A stretch of DNA of 64,000 bases from Colias croceus (Eukaryota > Arthropoda > Insecta > Lepidoptera > Pieridae). Made by a program: the position numbers and the translations under genes. The notes beneath the pieces were generated by a model. It searched no databases and was not told where the DNA came from. It was given only the letters and a program-made list of their open reading frames with translations. The stretch lies in contig NC_059568.1 in NCBI RefSeq assembly GCF_905220415.1, positions 12,462,001 to 12,526,000 on the forward strand, in the 5' to 3' direction. The stretch's first letter is position 1; the number at the start of each line of letters is the position of its first letter. Below, piece by piece: positions 11,350 through 27,100 of this stretch.

Positions 11350-12192
11350 CATATAAGTGTTAAAATTTAAAAAATCAGTTACGAATCTATTTAAAATGTT
11401 CTCTCTCTTTCTCTTACTAACTTAAAGATTATTAGTATTGATTTTTGATGTGTAGTTCTTAATCGAAATTGGTCACCGCCAATCAGGATATCGTTTATAC
11501 ATCATTAAAAAAATAGAAAAGATATTTTGTCTAAGTGTTGAGTTGGTCGTATAATTCGTAAGAAAGTTCTACTTCTAAAACTACATAATATAATTGTTAC
11601 AATTTAAAAAATTAATATATGAATCTATTATAAAAGTTCTCTCTCTTTCTCATACTCTATCTCTTCTCTATCTAGTAATTATGAATATTTATAAATACTC
11701 TTTCGGACATTTGATTTAATTTGCATAAAAGAAGAATATATTATTCTAAATGTCAGAATTTTCGTGGAAGCATACGAGTGTCAATTATTAATTTATATAA
11801 CAAAATAAATAATATATTTATGCAGGTTCGTATAAATTGAGTTTTAAATCCATTTATTTTTATAATATCTACTATAGAATATGTATTCTACTTTTAAAGA
11901 ATGGGGTGCATGTTAAGAAGCGATCCGATGTCATTTTGCGAAATATTTCTGCAGCCAGAAACCGCATTCGAAATTCTATCCAGGCTGGGAGAATCCGGCA
12001 ATGTGCAGTTTTTGGATGTAAGTTAGAAAGTAAAAGATTATTATTGATTTTTGATGTGTAGTTCTTAATCGAAATTGGTCACCGCAGCCAATCAGGATAT
12101 CGTCTATACATCATTAAAAAGATAGAAAAGATATTTTGTCTAAGTGTTGAGTTGATCAATTAATTCGTAAGAAAGTTCTACTTCTAAAACTA
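11350..12192. repeat. Tandem duplication that brackets exon 1 of the V-ATPase gene
   Basis: Copy 1 (about 11350-11583) and copy 2 (about 11584-12192) share a left part (ATTTAAAAAAT...GTTCTCTCTCTTTCTC) and a right part of about 150 bp (TATTGATTTTTGATGTGTAG onwards; 11437-11583 against 12039-12192). Copy 2 has 400-odd extra bases in the middle, which contain exon 1 (11901-12017); copy 1 lacks them. Confidence 0.75.
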
Positions 12193-15100
12193 TTTGTTGT
12201 TTATTGTGAAATAAATATAATTCATAAAATAATGGGCATCTTATAATGAAACCGTCTAAATTATTGTCCCAACAATGGTTTATTGTGAAAGCGATAACCA
12301 GAAGAACTCTGAATAGATTTAACAAGACGCATTCAAAAAGGCGTTACGAATACTCAGAAATCATTAGACACCATAACAATATGTCAATATTATTACATAT
12401 TTTTTAGAACGACTCCATACATTTTCAAAAAAAGCTCTGTTATAAGTAATTTCACGCCAATTTAGATGATATTATACGTATTATGTATAGCGTTTAGTAT
12501 CGCAGAAAAGCGTTTATTGTAAGAAAAGCAACCGCGCCGGCCGGCGCCGGCGTCGTTACCTCGAGCGGTTTTTGTTAACATTTCTTCAGTATAACATTTA
12601 CTAGACTATGTAATTAATAATATACTATTGTGAATCAAGCTGTATGTGCTTGTTTTCTGTAATGAGCATCCTTAATTGACCAGTCTTAAATTCATTTGTT
12701 GGTCTTCATTATTTTTGGAAATGATGCTTCGTTCGTCGAGGAGTGTCAATTAATTCTGCATATAAATATAGATAATTAAGATTTGTACACATGCCGCTAT
12801 TTGAAAACTATTCCTGTTCAAATTAATATGAATATTTTAAACATGATACTATTATTCTTTGATATACAATTATACATATTCCGTTAACAACGTTAGGCAC
12901 GCAATCAACGCCAGACAGCAACTATTAATTAATAAACCTGATTGGTTGATATTATTGATTTTAGATTATTTTGTCAGGGCGATGATTGTGTCCAAGTTAA
13001 GCTGATAATATCCATTATTTATAATTTACCATAATTATTATACGTGCACAGCTTTCGATACTATTTTACCGGTGATTTTTGTCATTTACTTTAAACCTTA
13101 TTCAGTACATTATAACTGTACTGAATAATACACAGTGTTATAGTTCCATAAAACATTCATTTTATTTTGAAAATAAATAGTCGTGTACATTATACACAAT
13201 ACTAATTAGTATTTTTTGATAGTACTATGTTAAAAAAAAACAAATATTTATATGCTTAGTAGCTCGTATATTTGTAGAATAAATACAATTTATTTACACA
13301 ATATATCATAACTTATTTCAACTGTGTATATTACAAGCTCTTTTCTGTCCGTATCGTAGAGTTCCGATTGAATATATAATAAGTTGATTAGTCTTGCTTT
13401 AACATATTAGTTTATTCATGCATCAAATTGAAAAACTGCCTTAAATACATTAGCAGTAAATTTGATAAACTGAAGTATTGCAAAAGCTCTGAAATGAAAA
13501 CCTAAATATTATAAACGCATTTCAGCACATTGTTTTACCTCTCATTACCATAACAAAAGCCCACTAGATTAATGATTGTATGTCTGTAAGTTTTAAAATT
13601 ACCTTTGAAGACATTTGATGCATTCTTAACGAGATATTTAAGAAATAAGGAATTTTCTCCGCTATCCAGTTGCACAAGATTCTTGGCGACTTTTGAACTC
13701 GTCTTTTCTTTGATATAAAATGTTTTTGCAAATAGCGTCGCGTCTTACTGTTCGAGGATGTGTCTTTAGTCTGAATCAATTAGCTTTCCGGTGCTGTGTG
13801 GATTCGGTTTAATAAACGTATTATTTAATACAATACACGTTTGTTTTAATAATTATTATCTGTTTAATAAAAAGGCATTAGTTCTTTCGCTATCGCATGT
13901 TTGAATTTATCTATCGAAGACCTATTAGTATTATAGTTTAGAAATACATAGTAGGAACCGAAAATTTTCATTATTTGTTTTAACAAATATACGTAGAAAT
14001 TTTATATCTCTGTACAAAATAACGCATACTGTTCTATAACGATGTGCAGCTTAATAATAACACGGCGAAATTTTGCCATTTGTTTAGTCTAGCTTTTCTT
14101 TATTTGGTACCAGCTCTCCCCAGCTTCGAGTTACCGTTGGTTTCAGATTAAAATCCATTATGGTAATCCCGGATATTACTTAGGGTCGGTTCATACTATG
14201 TCGTCACGATAAATTTTTGTATGGTTCACGATAATTATGTTTTTGTATGAAAGTGACATTAAGTTTGATCCTTTAATTTAGTTTCTATCAGGTAGGTCAT
14301 TTGAATAATACATTCGGTATCAATTTGAACAGGAGTTCGTAATGGGCGGAAAGATCAATTAAGGCAGAAGATTTTTGTTTGATATATTTTTTTGTTTTAT
14401 TGAAATCATATTTCTTTAAAACTAATATAATATTTTGAAGTATCAGCAATCTTTTGCAATGCATTTGCAGTTGCTACGACGTTTTTGCCGCTACGATAAA
14501 GTGTATACAGGTGTTGGTCTACTTTGGATATATAATCCAAATCGATTTAGGAATTACGGTGTGGAAGATTATCAAATATGCATTAAGATCTCTCATATTT
14601 AGCGAATGAAGTCACATAAAATAATCTCTAAATGCATACTAATGCCTAGTGTTTTAAGCTCGCTTGGACGTCATTTTATAATTATTTTCCATACTTTTGT
14701 AAGATTAATTAATTGCACGTAATGTTCTTCGTTTTTTTATTTAGACCGCCTCGGTACAGTGGTTGACGCGTGAGCGTAAAACCGAGGGGCCTGGGTTCGA
14801 TTCCCGGTGGAGACGAAGAAAAAAAATGTCTGGGTTTCTCAGGACACAGAAGGCTGATCACCTACTTGACCCTAAAGAAAATCGATCAGTGAAACAGATG
14901 TATGCATAATGCCTCTTACCCCACTTGTGGACATGGGACTTCACTTTTAATGTTCTTCGTTAAATAAGTATCTATTGACTATTACCTATTTTCAATAAAA
15001 AAATGATCATTTTGATTTCGTTCAATTTGCGAGAATTATTTTCTACTTTTACAATTTGTAATTTAAACTGTAAACAAAATCAATCATGTAGTTACATAAA

Positions 15101-18100
15101 AAAAATGATTCTAATTTCTATACCATTATCACGGACCACCCCTGAACTATACTCTGTGAAGTATACAGGATATAAAAATGCCAACTCAGCAGACAACTGT
15201 TTATAAAACGACACTACAACATCTTGAGCAAAAAGTAATAGTATTGTCCTATTGGAAAACGTGTTAAAAGGTAAGTGCAGAGCGACGCACTGCATAATTG
15301 CAACTGCATACAATAGACGTGCCTCGCCGTACATGGCTGTACCGATTGCGTTTATAAAGTCAACTATTCGGACATTGCACACGTCTGTGATTGTTCAATG
15401 GGCCGTAGTCACGAAGGTTTAATAGAAAAAAGAAAGCCGAGGGCACATGAGCTACGTTGAATCGGTGACACGGTAATGCTATAGGACTTTGATTCATGAT
15501 GTTACGACTGGCCCTTCATGTCTGAGAGTTTGAGTTGGTTTTCAATAGCTATGTTTTCATTACCCTTTATTTCTTTATTAATCTTATCCCTTATATTGTA
15601 TTTGTTCGAATATTGGGTATTATCGATAGTGTTTTTATTTACATTTTTCGTAACCGATTTGTCGTACCATGAAGTATGCATACGACGATTGAATCTGAAA
15701 ATAATAATAAACATGTATTTATTAAAACGTTACTATTCGAAGTACACCTGATGGAATTTAATTAAAATATCTAATACAGAACGATTCGATACGCTGATAT
15801 TGAAGTCGTAGCGCTTTTAGCTTACAGTTTCAATATTCTCAATAATTTCAGATGACTCCAGACGTGAAGCCCTTTAATCGATCTTATATAATGGAACTGT
15901 GTAGATGCGTCGAGATGGAACGAAAACTTATGTATATGGAAGGCGAAATGCTCAAAGATGAGATAAATATACCGGATATAGAGAGGGAGCCTAAAGCTTT
16001 GCCTCTCAATGAAATGAAGTCTTTGGAGGTACACTGATTAGACGTGGATATTATATTATATAGCTTTGAGATTTGTTAGATACCTAAAGTATTCGAATGA
16101 TTAAATGGCATGTAATATTTATTTTTAGCGCGCATTTGACTTTCATCTTTGTGTTGTTCTGAATTATTTTTAGTTTTTAGTAGTGGTAATTTAGCTGAAT
16201 GTTGAAAAGTAATATACCCATTAATAAATAATTAATGATTCCATGAGGCTTCCCGAACTCAATGTTATGGAATGTTTTACCTTTAAATCTTATTGTAAAA
16301 TATTTCATTCACACAAAAATACTTGTACAAACACAAAGCGCGTATTTCTCGTTTGGAAAATGAGTACATAATCGAAACGATCGTACGTATGGTGAGCTCA
16401 AGGCTTTTTTATGGCATTAAGGCACTGTGCATTTTTTAATTAATATTGCGTATTTATAAAAAATTGAAATGAAATGTGAAAAAAAAATGTCTCGATCTTG
16501 CAAGATACAGAAGGCTGAAGTGATCACCTACATGTTCCTAAACCAAATCGATCAGTGACACAGATGTGTGAATAATGCATCTGCCCCTTACCCCATTTGC
16601 GGACATGGAACCTCAATGATAATGTTATATTTTATTAAAAATAAATGTTCCAGAACTTGCTAGAAAAATGGGAAGGTGAGGTGCAAGATATGTCCGACAA
16701 TCAGGTTAGTCTCCTCAAGAACTATATGGAGTTGACTGAAATGTACTACGTTTTGAGCCATATCGGAAACTTATTGGGTGATGCGGAGCTAACAACCGAG
16801 TCCTTGTTTGGAAAGTGAGTTTTTTCTCCTACATTATGCTGTAGGTATTTCCTAGTCCTGTAGACGAGGATACAATTCAGAAAGTTGTGACTTTGTTCCG
16901 ATACATACTTACGCCATGAAACCAAAGAATAAAATTGTCCTTCGGAGATGATGATTGTTTAGAAACCGATTACGATTACAGATTTACCTACATAATAATC
17001 ACATTTTATTATAAATTTTCAATAGTCCTGGTTTTGTTTTTATTTTAGTCAGCAAAAACTTTGATATGGAAAAACGCACAGGGGCCGTATTATGATACCT
17101 CTTATTCCCAGTCAGTTTACGCCGTACGCGGTTGGACTGACTTGTATTTGCCGATAGATAGTATCGATTTAAAAATTGTCCTAAACAATGCACGATTGAA
17201 TTTATAGGATTCGGTATCATAATATCTAATGCTGGAAAATTTGTTTACATACATACGACTATGGGTAATTATTGTCCGCCGATATCATTTTCAACAACAA
17301 TGTAGGACAATGTAGACGACAAAAATAGTGACAATAATAATTAATACCTATGTCAGAATATCTAACTTTTAATGAATTTTTCTTTGACCTTTATGCCGCT
17401 CAGCGGTCTAATCATTATTCTGCGAATCAACCAATCAAAGGTATCATAATGAGATAGTATTGCTTAGAGGAACCATAAAAATGCATGGTAAAACTGCTTT
17501 ATTGGAAAGACTTATACCCAAGTCAGATAGCTATGGAAAATATAAGGCAGCGTTCAGATGACTCGGTACATTTTAAAGTATAAAATAGTTGAACAGATTT
17601 ATTCTAAGATCGAGTATCATTCACCAGAGCGGCAGCCGGCGACGCGGTCCTCTCCGGTCGATTGACCGTGATGTGTGGGGTCGTGCGGAGAAGCAGATGT
17701 TTTCCTTTCGAAATCATGCTCTGGAGAGTCTCGCGCGGTAACATATATTACCGTCAAGCGCCCGAGGACGCTATCCTGCACGATCCGCAAACTGTAAGTT
17801 GTGTACTAGCAAGGCTTAAATGGCTTTGTACGTGTCCGACCAATTGAACAGGCTACTCCGACCTGTGCTCTGACTCGTGTATAAAAATATTGAGGGATAG
17901 TCTGCCAATGATGGGATTTCGCCTCGTATTTGAAAGCTTTTGTCCATTATTTTAATGCACTGGATTACGGATTATGCAGTCATATGATTTCACCGGGAAC
18001 AAAATGTTATTGAATTTTGTAATTAATTAAATCCATCATTAATAATAATTAATAGAACGTCCGTGGGCATATGTAATTGAAAATTTGCACGGCACCAGAC

Positions 18101-21100
18101 ATGGATCGGCAGCAATAGTATAGTATGGGATAAGTCTATCGACAACGCCTAGGTCTTTTATTACGTCGAAAAACGTAACTTTAGTTTAGTTCATATTTTA
18201 TAATAATATTGGTACAAAATGGAATTATGGGTAATTTTGTTTCACATTGACTTTACATTTAATGAATGTAACCAATAACCACTCAAATGCATATCGTATA
18301 TTCTTCAAAAGGGACAAGAGATCCGCAAAGTTGCCTTCCTGGCTATATTTCAAGGGGAAGCATTGAACGCAAGGATGGAAAAGGTCTGTAGCGGGTTCAG
18401 AGTCAACATCTACCCATGTCCAGAAACTCTGGATGAGAGACTGGATATGTTACATAAACTAGATGTCAGGATTGGGGATTTAGAGAAGGTGCGTAAGTCA
18501 TAAATCTGCTAGAAATGATATATAGACTAAGCTTCAGAAGAACTCGTAGGTAAAAATAATTATTATTCGTAAGAATTCATAGCAGTAGTCTTGAAGTTGT
18601 GGATGTTACACTTTGGAGTTCACGTTAAGCTGTCCTTGATCTATCTTCCGTTCCATTCCAGCGTGAGATGCTTGAAAAGCGCGTGTTAACATTTTCGTAT
18701 GCTATATATACAATTATACAATCTTCGTGCCGTTGGTTAGTCTTTGTTGATATCGACCATTGTAAAAGGAACAGTTATGTTTGCATATTATATACCTAAT
18801 GATACGTAAAAAAAATATAAATTACACTCTTCCTTTTAAAATGATAATTTATAAATGATAAACACTATATTATGTATATGATGTTGATTGATATAAATTC
18901 ATTGGCTAAATAATGTTTTTATACTTAATTGGCATTTCGTATTTGTAGCCTGTAGCTTATTTGTAAAGCTAATAATATCCCATTGAAATAGAACCCTAAT
19001 ATTTGTCGACGTGGAATATTTTTTTTAATTGTATGGTGATATTAAATAAATTTTGATATTTCCACAACACCCTTAACGCACGCATAAGTACAAATACACA
19101 ATGTGGCGAGGAAAACATATTCAATAGGTATTTTTGTATTTTAGCGGTTATATTTGTGAAAACGTGGTTTCCATCACTATTTTATTTGTAATTTCAAATG
19201 GAGTTTATTCGGTGGCGGTTTAAATTTTGCCGTGTTGCGAGGTGCCTATTTATTTTGAAACAAATTGAAATACATTTATTTTGTAAACAAAATAAGATTA
19301 TATTTGTTTTTATTAAAACATATTTTAATGGATATGGATTTTATGCTTTCATAGATGATTTTAGCGACAGAACATAGTTTTTACTTTAATACTGAAACGG
19401 AATCTTACCCGTTTTACTTTTATACTGAGATGCTATCGATTAATTATTATTCAACGACAAAAATATTGGTTATCCTCTTTGTCACGTATTAGATAAAGTC
19501 GGACATATCAGCACTAACAGTTTTCACTAACAACACGCAGTTTTCCGACTTATAGATCCTCTTATTATTTTTTCAGATTCAGCGTCACCCTAAATCCTAG
19601 TAACCACCCTAAACCCTTATATCAATATTATTATGTCTATATTAAAAAAATAATTGCAGGTAATAAAAAAAACGAAATATCACAGGTGCAAAGCCCTGCG
19701 CACGGTCGCCAGACAATGGCAGGCGTGGTTGTGCCAAATAAAAAAATCCAAAGCGATCTATCACACGATGAATATGTTTTCCCTCGATATAACTAGAAAG
19801 TGTCTCATCGGTCAATGTTGGGTTCCCGATATGGATCTGCCTGGCATACGAGAGATGTTGGAAACGTGCTCGGTATTATTTTAATGTTGTTCTTTTCTTA
19901 GTAATTTTTCGTTCACGGTAATTTTATTTATAACCTATACGATTATAGTAAGAGTTATTGTGTTGATGATTTGCTTGTTAGCATAAATCGTAGTAAAAAG
20001 AGATTGAATATAATCGAAATATACTGTGATTTAACTGAGATTATCGGTTGAAAGCATATCAAATTAATAAACCTAGTCAACAGTTAGTTATATTGGTAGT
20101 TATTGTGACACTTAGTAAGCGAGATTAGCTCGGTGGTGTTTCAATTAATTGTACGAAAATCGAGGCACAATGTTTGAGAGAGATCAGAGAGCGATCAGTA
20201 AGTACAATAATAAATTTTACACGTTCAAAACAAATTTTAAATTCAGCAACAAATTATAGATATTGGATATCGTAGTTTAAAATCTAAAAGTTATCGTTCT
20301 TCGAAAAGAAAAACACGTTTGTAAATAATATTGTAAAAGCTCATTTAAAATTTCCAATTGGCAGCAACATCGCTCGTATTCACATAATAAGGATCAAAAT
20401 CATATACGCTTATAGCTCCCTATATTAGTTCACGCATGACTGATCCACCTTATTAAAAGTACGCAAGTAACATAGTGTGCTTTGAAGTTCTATTTATCTG
20501 AGAATAATCCTCATGAGACATATGCAGGAAAAACTGTTTAGTTCACAAATAAATATTGGTCCTTAACAAATGTAATCGGAGTACCTTCCTACGCTTGAAA
20601 GTTTTCATTTGATTGAACTTTATCAGAATAAAAATATTTTCTAATACGCATTACTTATACTTGAAAGCGAATGAAAACCCTATAATAGGTATCATTTGTA
20701 TGGAATAAGTATCTGCTTGCGTTTACGTGAGCACCTACAAGGTGGGCCAAAAGAAATCACCCTATTGGAAGATGCTCTCATTTTTGCAAATGGCCGCCAA
20801 TGTCAAATCTGTTTTGACATTTGTGTACTAGACAGATGTATTGATATATTAAGAAGAGCTGGAACGTCAACACATTTACACATTGCACATGTTAGGCCGG
20901 GAGATACTGACACAAAAATTCGGGTCATTTGTAACAGGATGGCGGTCTAGAAGGGTCTTAGTACGCAATGACAAAAAGAAAAATGATGGTCAGAACGCTG
21001 GTACCGGCGGACTACATCTTTTTTATGGGCTATCGGTAAATTCTAAAATTTTTGTGTTACAAATCGTTTGACTTTCGCTATTTATACGACGAGTTCGACT

Positions 21101-24100
21101 AACGCCCACGCCACTAGTCCGCCGGTACCAGCGTTCTGACCATCATTTTTCTTTTAGTCATTGCGTAATAAGACCTCTGTAGAACCGCCATTCTGTTACA
21201 AATGACCCGAAATTTTGTGTCAGTATCTCCCGGCCTATGTATGTGTCATATTTTGCAATTGTTTATAAATACAGGGTGATGTAATTGGTGTAGTACGAAT
21301 ATCTAAAAATCTATGAAGAATTTTGTGATATAGTAAATGGAAGAATTATAGACTATTTTACAGTATTTAATAAAATCATTTAATTTTTTGTTCATTTTCA
21401 TTAGAAATGTCAATTTTTCTCACCAAGGTGGAAATTTGGATGATAAGGATCTTGTTAGAAAAATATAAATTTTGACTAAAATCGGCATTTTTTTTTTCAA
21501 AAATCAAATTACTAATTAATAATCAGAGTTATCACATTATTAAAAAAAATAAGCCAAACTATACACAATTTTTACTTGATGCAATCCTCAAAGATCATGG
21601 ACATAGTGTATTGCGCCTTCCACCATACCATCCAGAACTCAACCCAATAGAGTTACTATGGGGCATAATTAAAGGGAAAGTAGCATCACAAAATGTTAAC
21701 TTTAACTTGAAAACTGTGGAAGAATTATTTAGAAAGGAAGCAAATGCCATATTAGTCTGGATATGTTTAGTGACGTTTGGAGAAAGACGCGAGAACATGA
21801 GGAAAAATATATTCAATTAGAACCAAAAGTAGATAATTACACTGACTCATTTACTGACGGCGAGTTCTTCGAGCGATGAAAGTTTCAGTGAAGTAGAAGA
21901 TTACGATTAGGTATGATTAAATAGATTCTTCTTCTTCTCTATAGATACTGCTCTCTGAATTGGTGGTAAATGTTAAAACTGTTAAACTGCTAAGACGATT
22001 CAAAAGTGCTTCTAGAAGAAGTCTAATTGTATAAATGTTTGAGTTTGAGTTTAAAACCAATAGTGTGAAAATTATACAATAAACATGTAACACATATTTG
22101 TTAGCGCGTATTGGTAGGTATTACGTACTTACTACAAATATAATATTTCTTAGATATCTTTACTCGACTAAAGTCAGGACAAGACTGCTCCGCAACTGCA
22201 GAAGACGTCCGTTATTTAAATCATTATCAAAACAACCATCCGTGTGTTGGGAGTGAGCGCACGTGTTATTTGTATTGTTTTTATGACCTGAAATTTAATT
22301 ATTATTTGATAATTGAATGATTATTAATACTTTTATCAAATTGATTATTATTAGAATAAATAATTAACTTCATCAATTGATTTACTTTTAAAGTATAATT
22401 TTACAGGTAAATTATGAGAGCTTTCATAATTATATTTGCATAATATATTTATCTACAACGCACCCATTTTACAATTCAAGTCTAAAATGAAACTAGAGTC
22501 GCATTTATTTTTGAACATACTGTAAGTGAAATTGCATAAGTGTGAGTACTGTGAACGTGCCAGCTTTCCTTAATTGACCGATACCTATATGATAGATACT
22601 GTTTTCAAGTGAGTAGTTTTAAATTTTAGAACATAAACTATTTTTTGACTCCCAATCACATACCGAAAAAATATGCTAGCACCGCGACCGTAGCAACGCT
22701 CTTTGAAGGTGACTCGATTCATATTCGAAAATCCTAATTAAAAGCCAAAATCATAGCTCATTATTTTAATACCATACGTAAAATATAATCATTTACATGC
22801 TTTAGAGCTCAACATACTTAAATGCTAGACCTTAATTAATAAATATACCAAAGCCATCGCCTTACTCCATGACGTGACGGTATTGTCATTACCTCACTTT
22901 TTCGCTCATTTAATCTCACTTCAAAACTATTATAAAATACAATAAGTTAAATATGGAAGGAAATAGGTTACCAACATAACAATCGATCTTCAAAAACGGC
23001 ACACTAATGCACACCCAATTAGTTGTCAAAGTATGAAGCAAGATCCAACCATCGTGAACGAAAGAGAGACAACTGAAGTATATTGTGGCGAATTAGCCAG
23101 ATTTCAAAGTGCCACTTTTGGAGCTCTAATAACTTATCACTTTTTTACATAGTATAATATTATATTTGATAAATTGCAGGAAGAAATGGAGAGTAATGTT
23201 TCATCCTTTATATCTGTAGCTGAGACTCAAGAGGAGCCACCTACATTTCATCGCACTAATAAATTCACTAAAGGTTTTCAAGCGCTAATCAACGCATATG
23301 GTGATTCTACGTATGGTGAACTTAATCCAGGTATCTAAATTGATTAAACATTTTGTGGTATACTACCTGTTTGCAATTGGCTATTCCTGCGTGGTAAAAG
23401 GAAATTCCTATGGGAATGAGATGCTTGACCCCGGTAAAAAGTAACCTATTTCATACTGTAATGATCTACAGACATGAAATAAATATCATGCGATAAAATA
23501 GATCTGTTCTAACGAAAAAAAAGAAATAAAAAAACGCATACTTATTTACTTTGGCCTATCAAATTAATTAGTTTAAAGATGATTTTATACAAAATCAGTT
23601 TAAAAATAAAACACTAATATGACAACAAAGCACAAACTAATTGATTCCCAAGCGAATACTTTAATAGAGGTAATACTCAGAGCGCTGCAGTTAGTAGAGA
23701 AATCGATCAGCTGTAAATGCCACTATTAAATAAGTTAACTAATAGTTTAACAAGCGCCCCGTTACGTCTAGAACATATTGTACCGCGTTTATTTAATAGG
23801 TAGATAGTTAATATTGCAATTTATTTTGTGGTTTTTTATTTAATATTTTTATGTTTTTAGTTATACGTTTAAACATTTTAAGTTTAAATTATTATTTAGT
23901 TGAATGCGCAGATTTAAGATTTTGAATCAATAATTTTACTTCGTTGCATTTTCTTTGAAATCAACCATAGTTATCTACTAATAAAAAAGTGTTTGAGTTT
24001 TTCATTATTATTTGTGCACTGTTTTGATAACATGAATGGTAATAAAGTTATGAATGGTAGTAACATTATAAGTGAAAATGGTTCCATAAGCAGGCAAAGT

Positions 24101-27100
24101 ATTGGCCAGTCTATAAAATGAAGGGTGCGTTTAGTATTTAAGAGGGGATGATTTTATAACTAGGGAAACTTATCCCCTTCTGAGTCGCTGCTGAGTGTAC
24201 TTGAGAGTCTGTTTCGAACATTGTTGAACGGCGACTGATTATGAAATAAAAAAATAAGAGGCTATGACTTGAGCGCTTCTTGTCTTTTAACGGTTTATGT
24301 AGACAATTTAAATAACTTGCAGGTCAAAAATAAAATAATGAATTAGACAAGACAAAGTGGGAAGGGATACTTATCTTCTCTTAAATTGTGGTAACAATGC
24401 TAGCATATATAATATATAAACCTAGGTATACATATATCTTGTGGCGGAAGAATTCTAACCAATATCCGCGGCCCCATCATTAAAGCGGCTCGACGGAACA
24501 CAGTGGGGTTTTAGTCAGTAAGAATCCGACATAACCCATGGCTCCTTCCCCGGGGGCCGTGGGTATCTTTGGAAGATTTCCCCACTATTAAAAAAGAAAA
24601 AAAAAGGTATACATGCTCCTGTTAAAATAGCTTTACTTTTTTTCAATAAAATAATATACTTGAAAATGATAAATGAGATCATTTGGGAATTTAATTTTAA
24701 ACATAGTATTATCGTAGAAAGTCAAAAGAAATCTTTGCAACATTCGAGCTGCAATTAACTTCACGTTACTAATTAGGTAGGATTTAGGTAATATAACGCA
24801 CAAAAAGATGCACGTTAGTCTACGTTTTTATCAGTCTTATTTTCCAACAATCTCTAAGGGTGCAACATTGCTAACTGACGTACGAAGTCAGCTGCTGTTA
24901 CCTAAGCATATTTTCATTAGAAGGATTTTAGCAATATGCGCATCTCGCCTCTAATCAGACGATCCTTACAAAATGGTCCGGTCCTATCAGGTCCTACCTG
25001 AAGATATTTTTGTTTGCGAATGTTCCTGATGCAGATACTTAAAGAAGTTATATAATATTTTAGGTTTATACACTGTTGTTACGTTCCCCTTCTTGTTTTC
25101 TGTGATGTTTGGCGACGTGTGCCACGGTGTGATATTGTTGTCATTCGCTGGTTGGATGGTCTCTGTGGAGAAGAAGCATATGGGCCGGCCTTCATCTAAC
25201 GAAATTTGGAATATATTCTTTGGGGGTACGTATATTTAGTAGTAAAGATATGATTACACGGGAGTGTTGCTGTATGTTATGTATTTTGTCAGTATTAATA
25301 TTGCATTACTAAAAGTAGGTATATTACGCGTACAAAAGCGTGATCTTTATAAATAAAGTATCTATTGATATTTTAATTTCAGGACGTTATGTGATCCTAT
25401 TAATGGGCATGTTTACACTTTTCACGGGATTCCTGTACAACGTATATTTTTCCAAATCCATCACGTTAATGACGCCATATTGGAAGAACACCTTTAGCAA
25501 AGAGGATATTGAGCAGAGTCAATATTTAACGTTGAACCCTGTGTTTGAAACCAACCATCCATACATCTTCGGCGTCGATCCCCTCTGGGCGGTAACCTGT
25601 TTAAATTATATTTCATAGAATGACAAATTATTATTTACAAGCCGCTCGCTACGACTCTGCCCGGTTAGACGCAGTTTCTTTGATTTTTTAACATCTATAC
25701 CTACTAATGTAAGTTCAGACATCGCAGTTTCTTTGCTAGGCTTTGATTTTTAACAGCTATACTAATGTTAGTTCACACAAATCCAAAGACGGAAATATAA
25801 TTGAAATCCACTCAGATGCACTTGAGTGGAAATTTGTCATATTATATTATTATTTACAACGATAATACTTGCAATCGGAATACCAAACTTTGTAGACTTG
25901 CAACCTGCACCGGTAAACCGATGATAGATAGGCCGATGTAACTATTTCCAAGTTCCAACGGCTGTAATTTATATTCAAATGTTTTCTTATATTATGTTTG
26001 TCGTGTGGATCGTTTATAAGAAAAAATAAAGTAAAAATATTAAAGTAACGATATTATGACATCTTTTTTTCGTAAAATGTAATCTGAACTTAATTTTTAA
26101 CTGATTGCAGCTGGCGAAAAATAAAATTATGTACTTGAATTCGTTGAAAATGAAACTGTCGATTATTATCGGAATTATTCATATGATATTTGGACTATCT
26201 TTAAGTCTGTTTAATCACCTGTGAGCTTTCTTTTAAATATTTACTATTTTTTACATAATTATTATGTGGTCTAACTTTTTTACATGATTTTATTTTTATT
26301 TAAGGTATTTTAAACGCCACTACGCTATTTATTTGCAATTTATACCACAAATGATGTTTCTATGTGGACTCTTCTTCTGGTTGGTTATACTAATGTATAT
26401 GAAGTGGTATATGTTTAGTGGAAAATCAAGTTAGTACATTCATAAAATAATTTATTTTAATCTTCTTATCATTTCCTTATTTGAAGACCTAATAATGTAA
26501 AATAGCTAATTAAATTGGCATTCTACAATAGTATTTTATAAATGAATTTATCTCTATATCATATTTAGTTGTATTGTCTACATGCACATACAAAACTGCA
26601 TCAAAGAGAGGGTTCAAATGAAGGTTCGTTAAGTAAAGGGTTTATTAGCTGCTGTCAAAATGTTTACGTCGATATAATAATCTTACTTATTACACATCTC
26701 TCTGTCTCGTCGGTCACATAACTGAAGAAACCCCTAAAAAAAGAGAAATCAATAAAATACATTTATTACAATTTCTCAGCATGTTATTAAGTTATTAGTA
26801 TTTTTTTTATAATGTATTAAAATGCAAACTAGCAGCAAAAAAAGTGTTTGTCTACAATAATATCATGAAAGATTTGAACCTGAATACAAAATTTCGCGCC
26901 ATGATAACCAACATGATACTATAAAGAGGTTGTACAGGAGTCGCCATCTTTTATTTAATGCAGCTGGACTTATGTACATGTTAATAAATATCATTATATA
27001 TCACTAGCTTTCCACCCGCAGCTTCGCCCGCGCAGTCAAAGAAAAACCCGCATAGTTCCCGTTCCTGTGGGATTTCCGGGATAAAACCTATCCTATTTCC

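Noticed and set aside
14743..14815. Possible genuine tRNA gene
   Set aside because: A and B boxes are present, but the element continues into a SINE body and is flanked by a 14-bp target duplication; a cloverleaf is not convincing.
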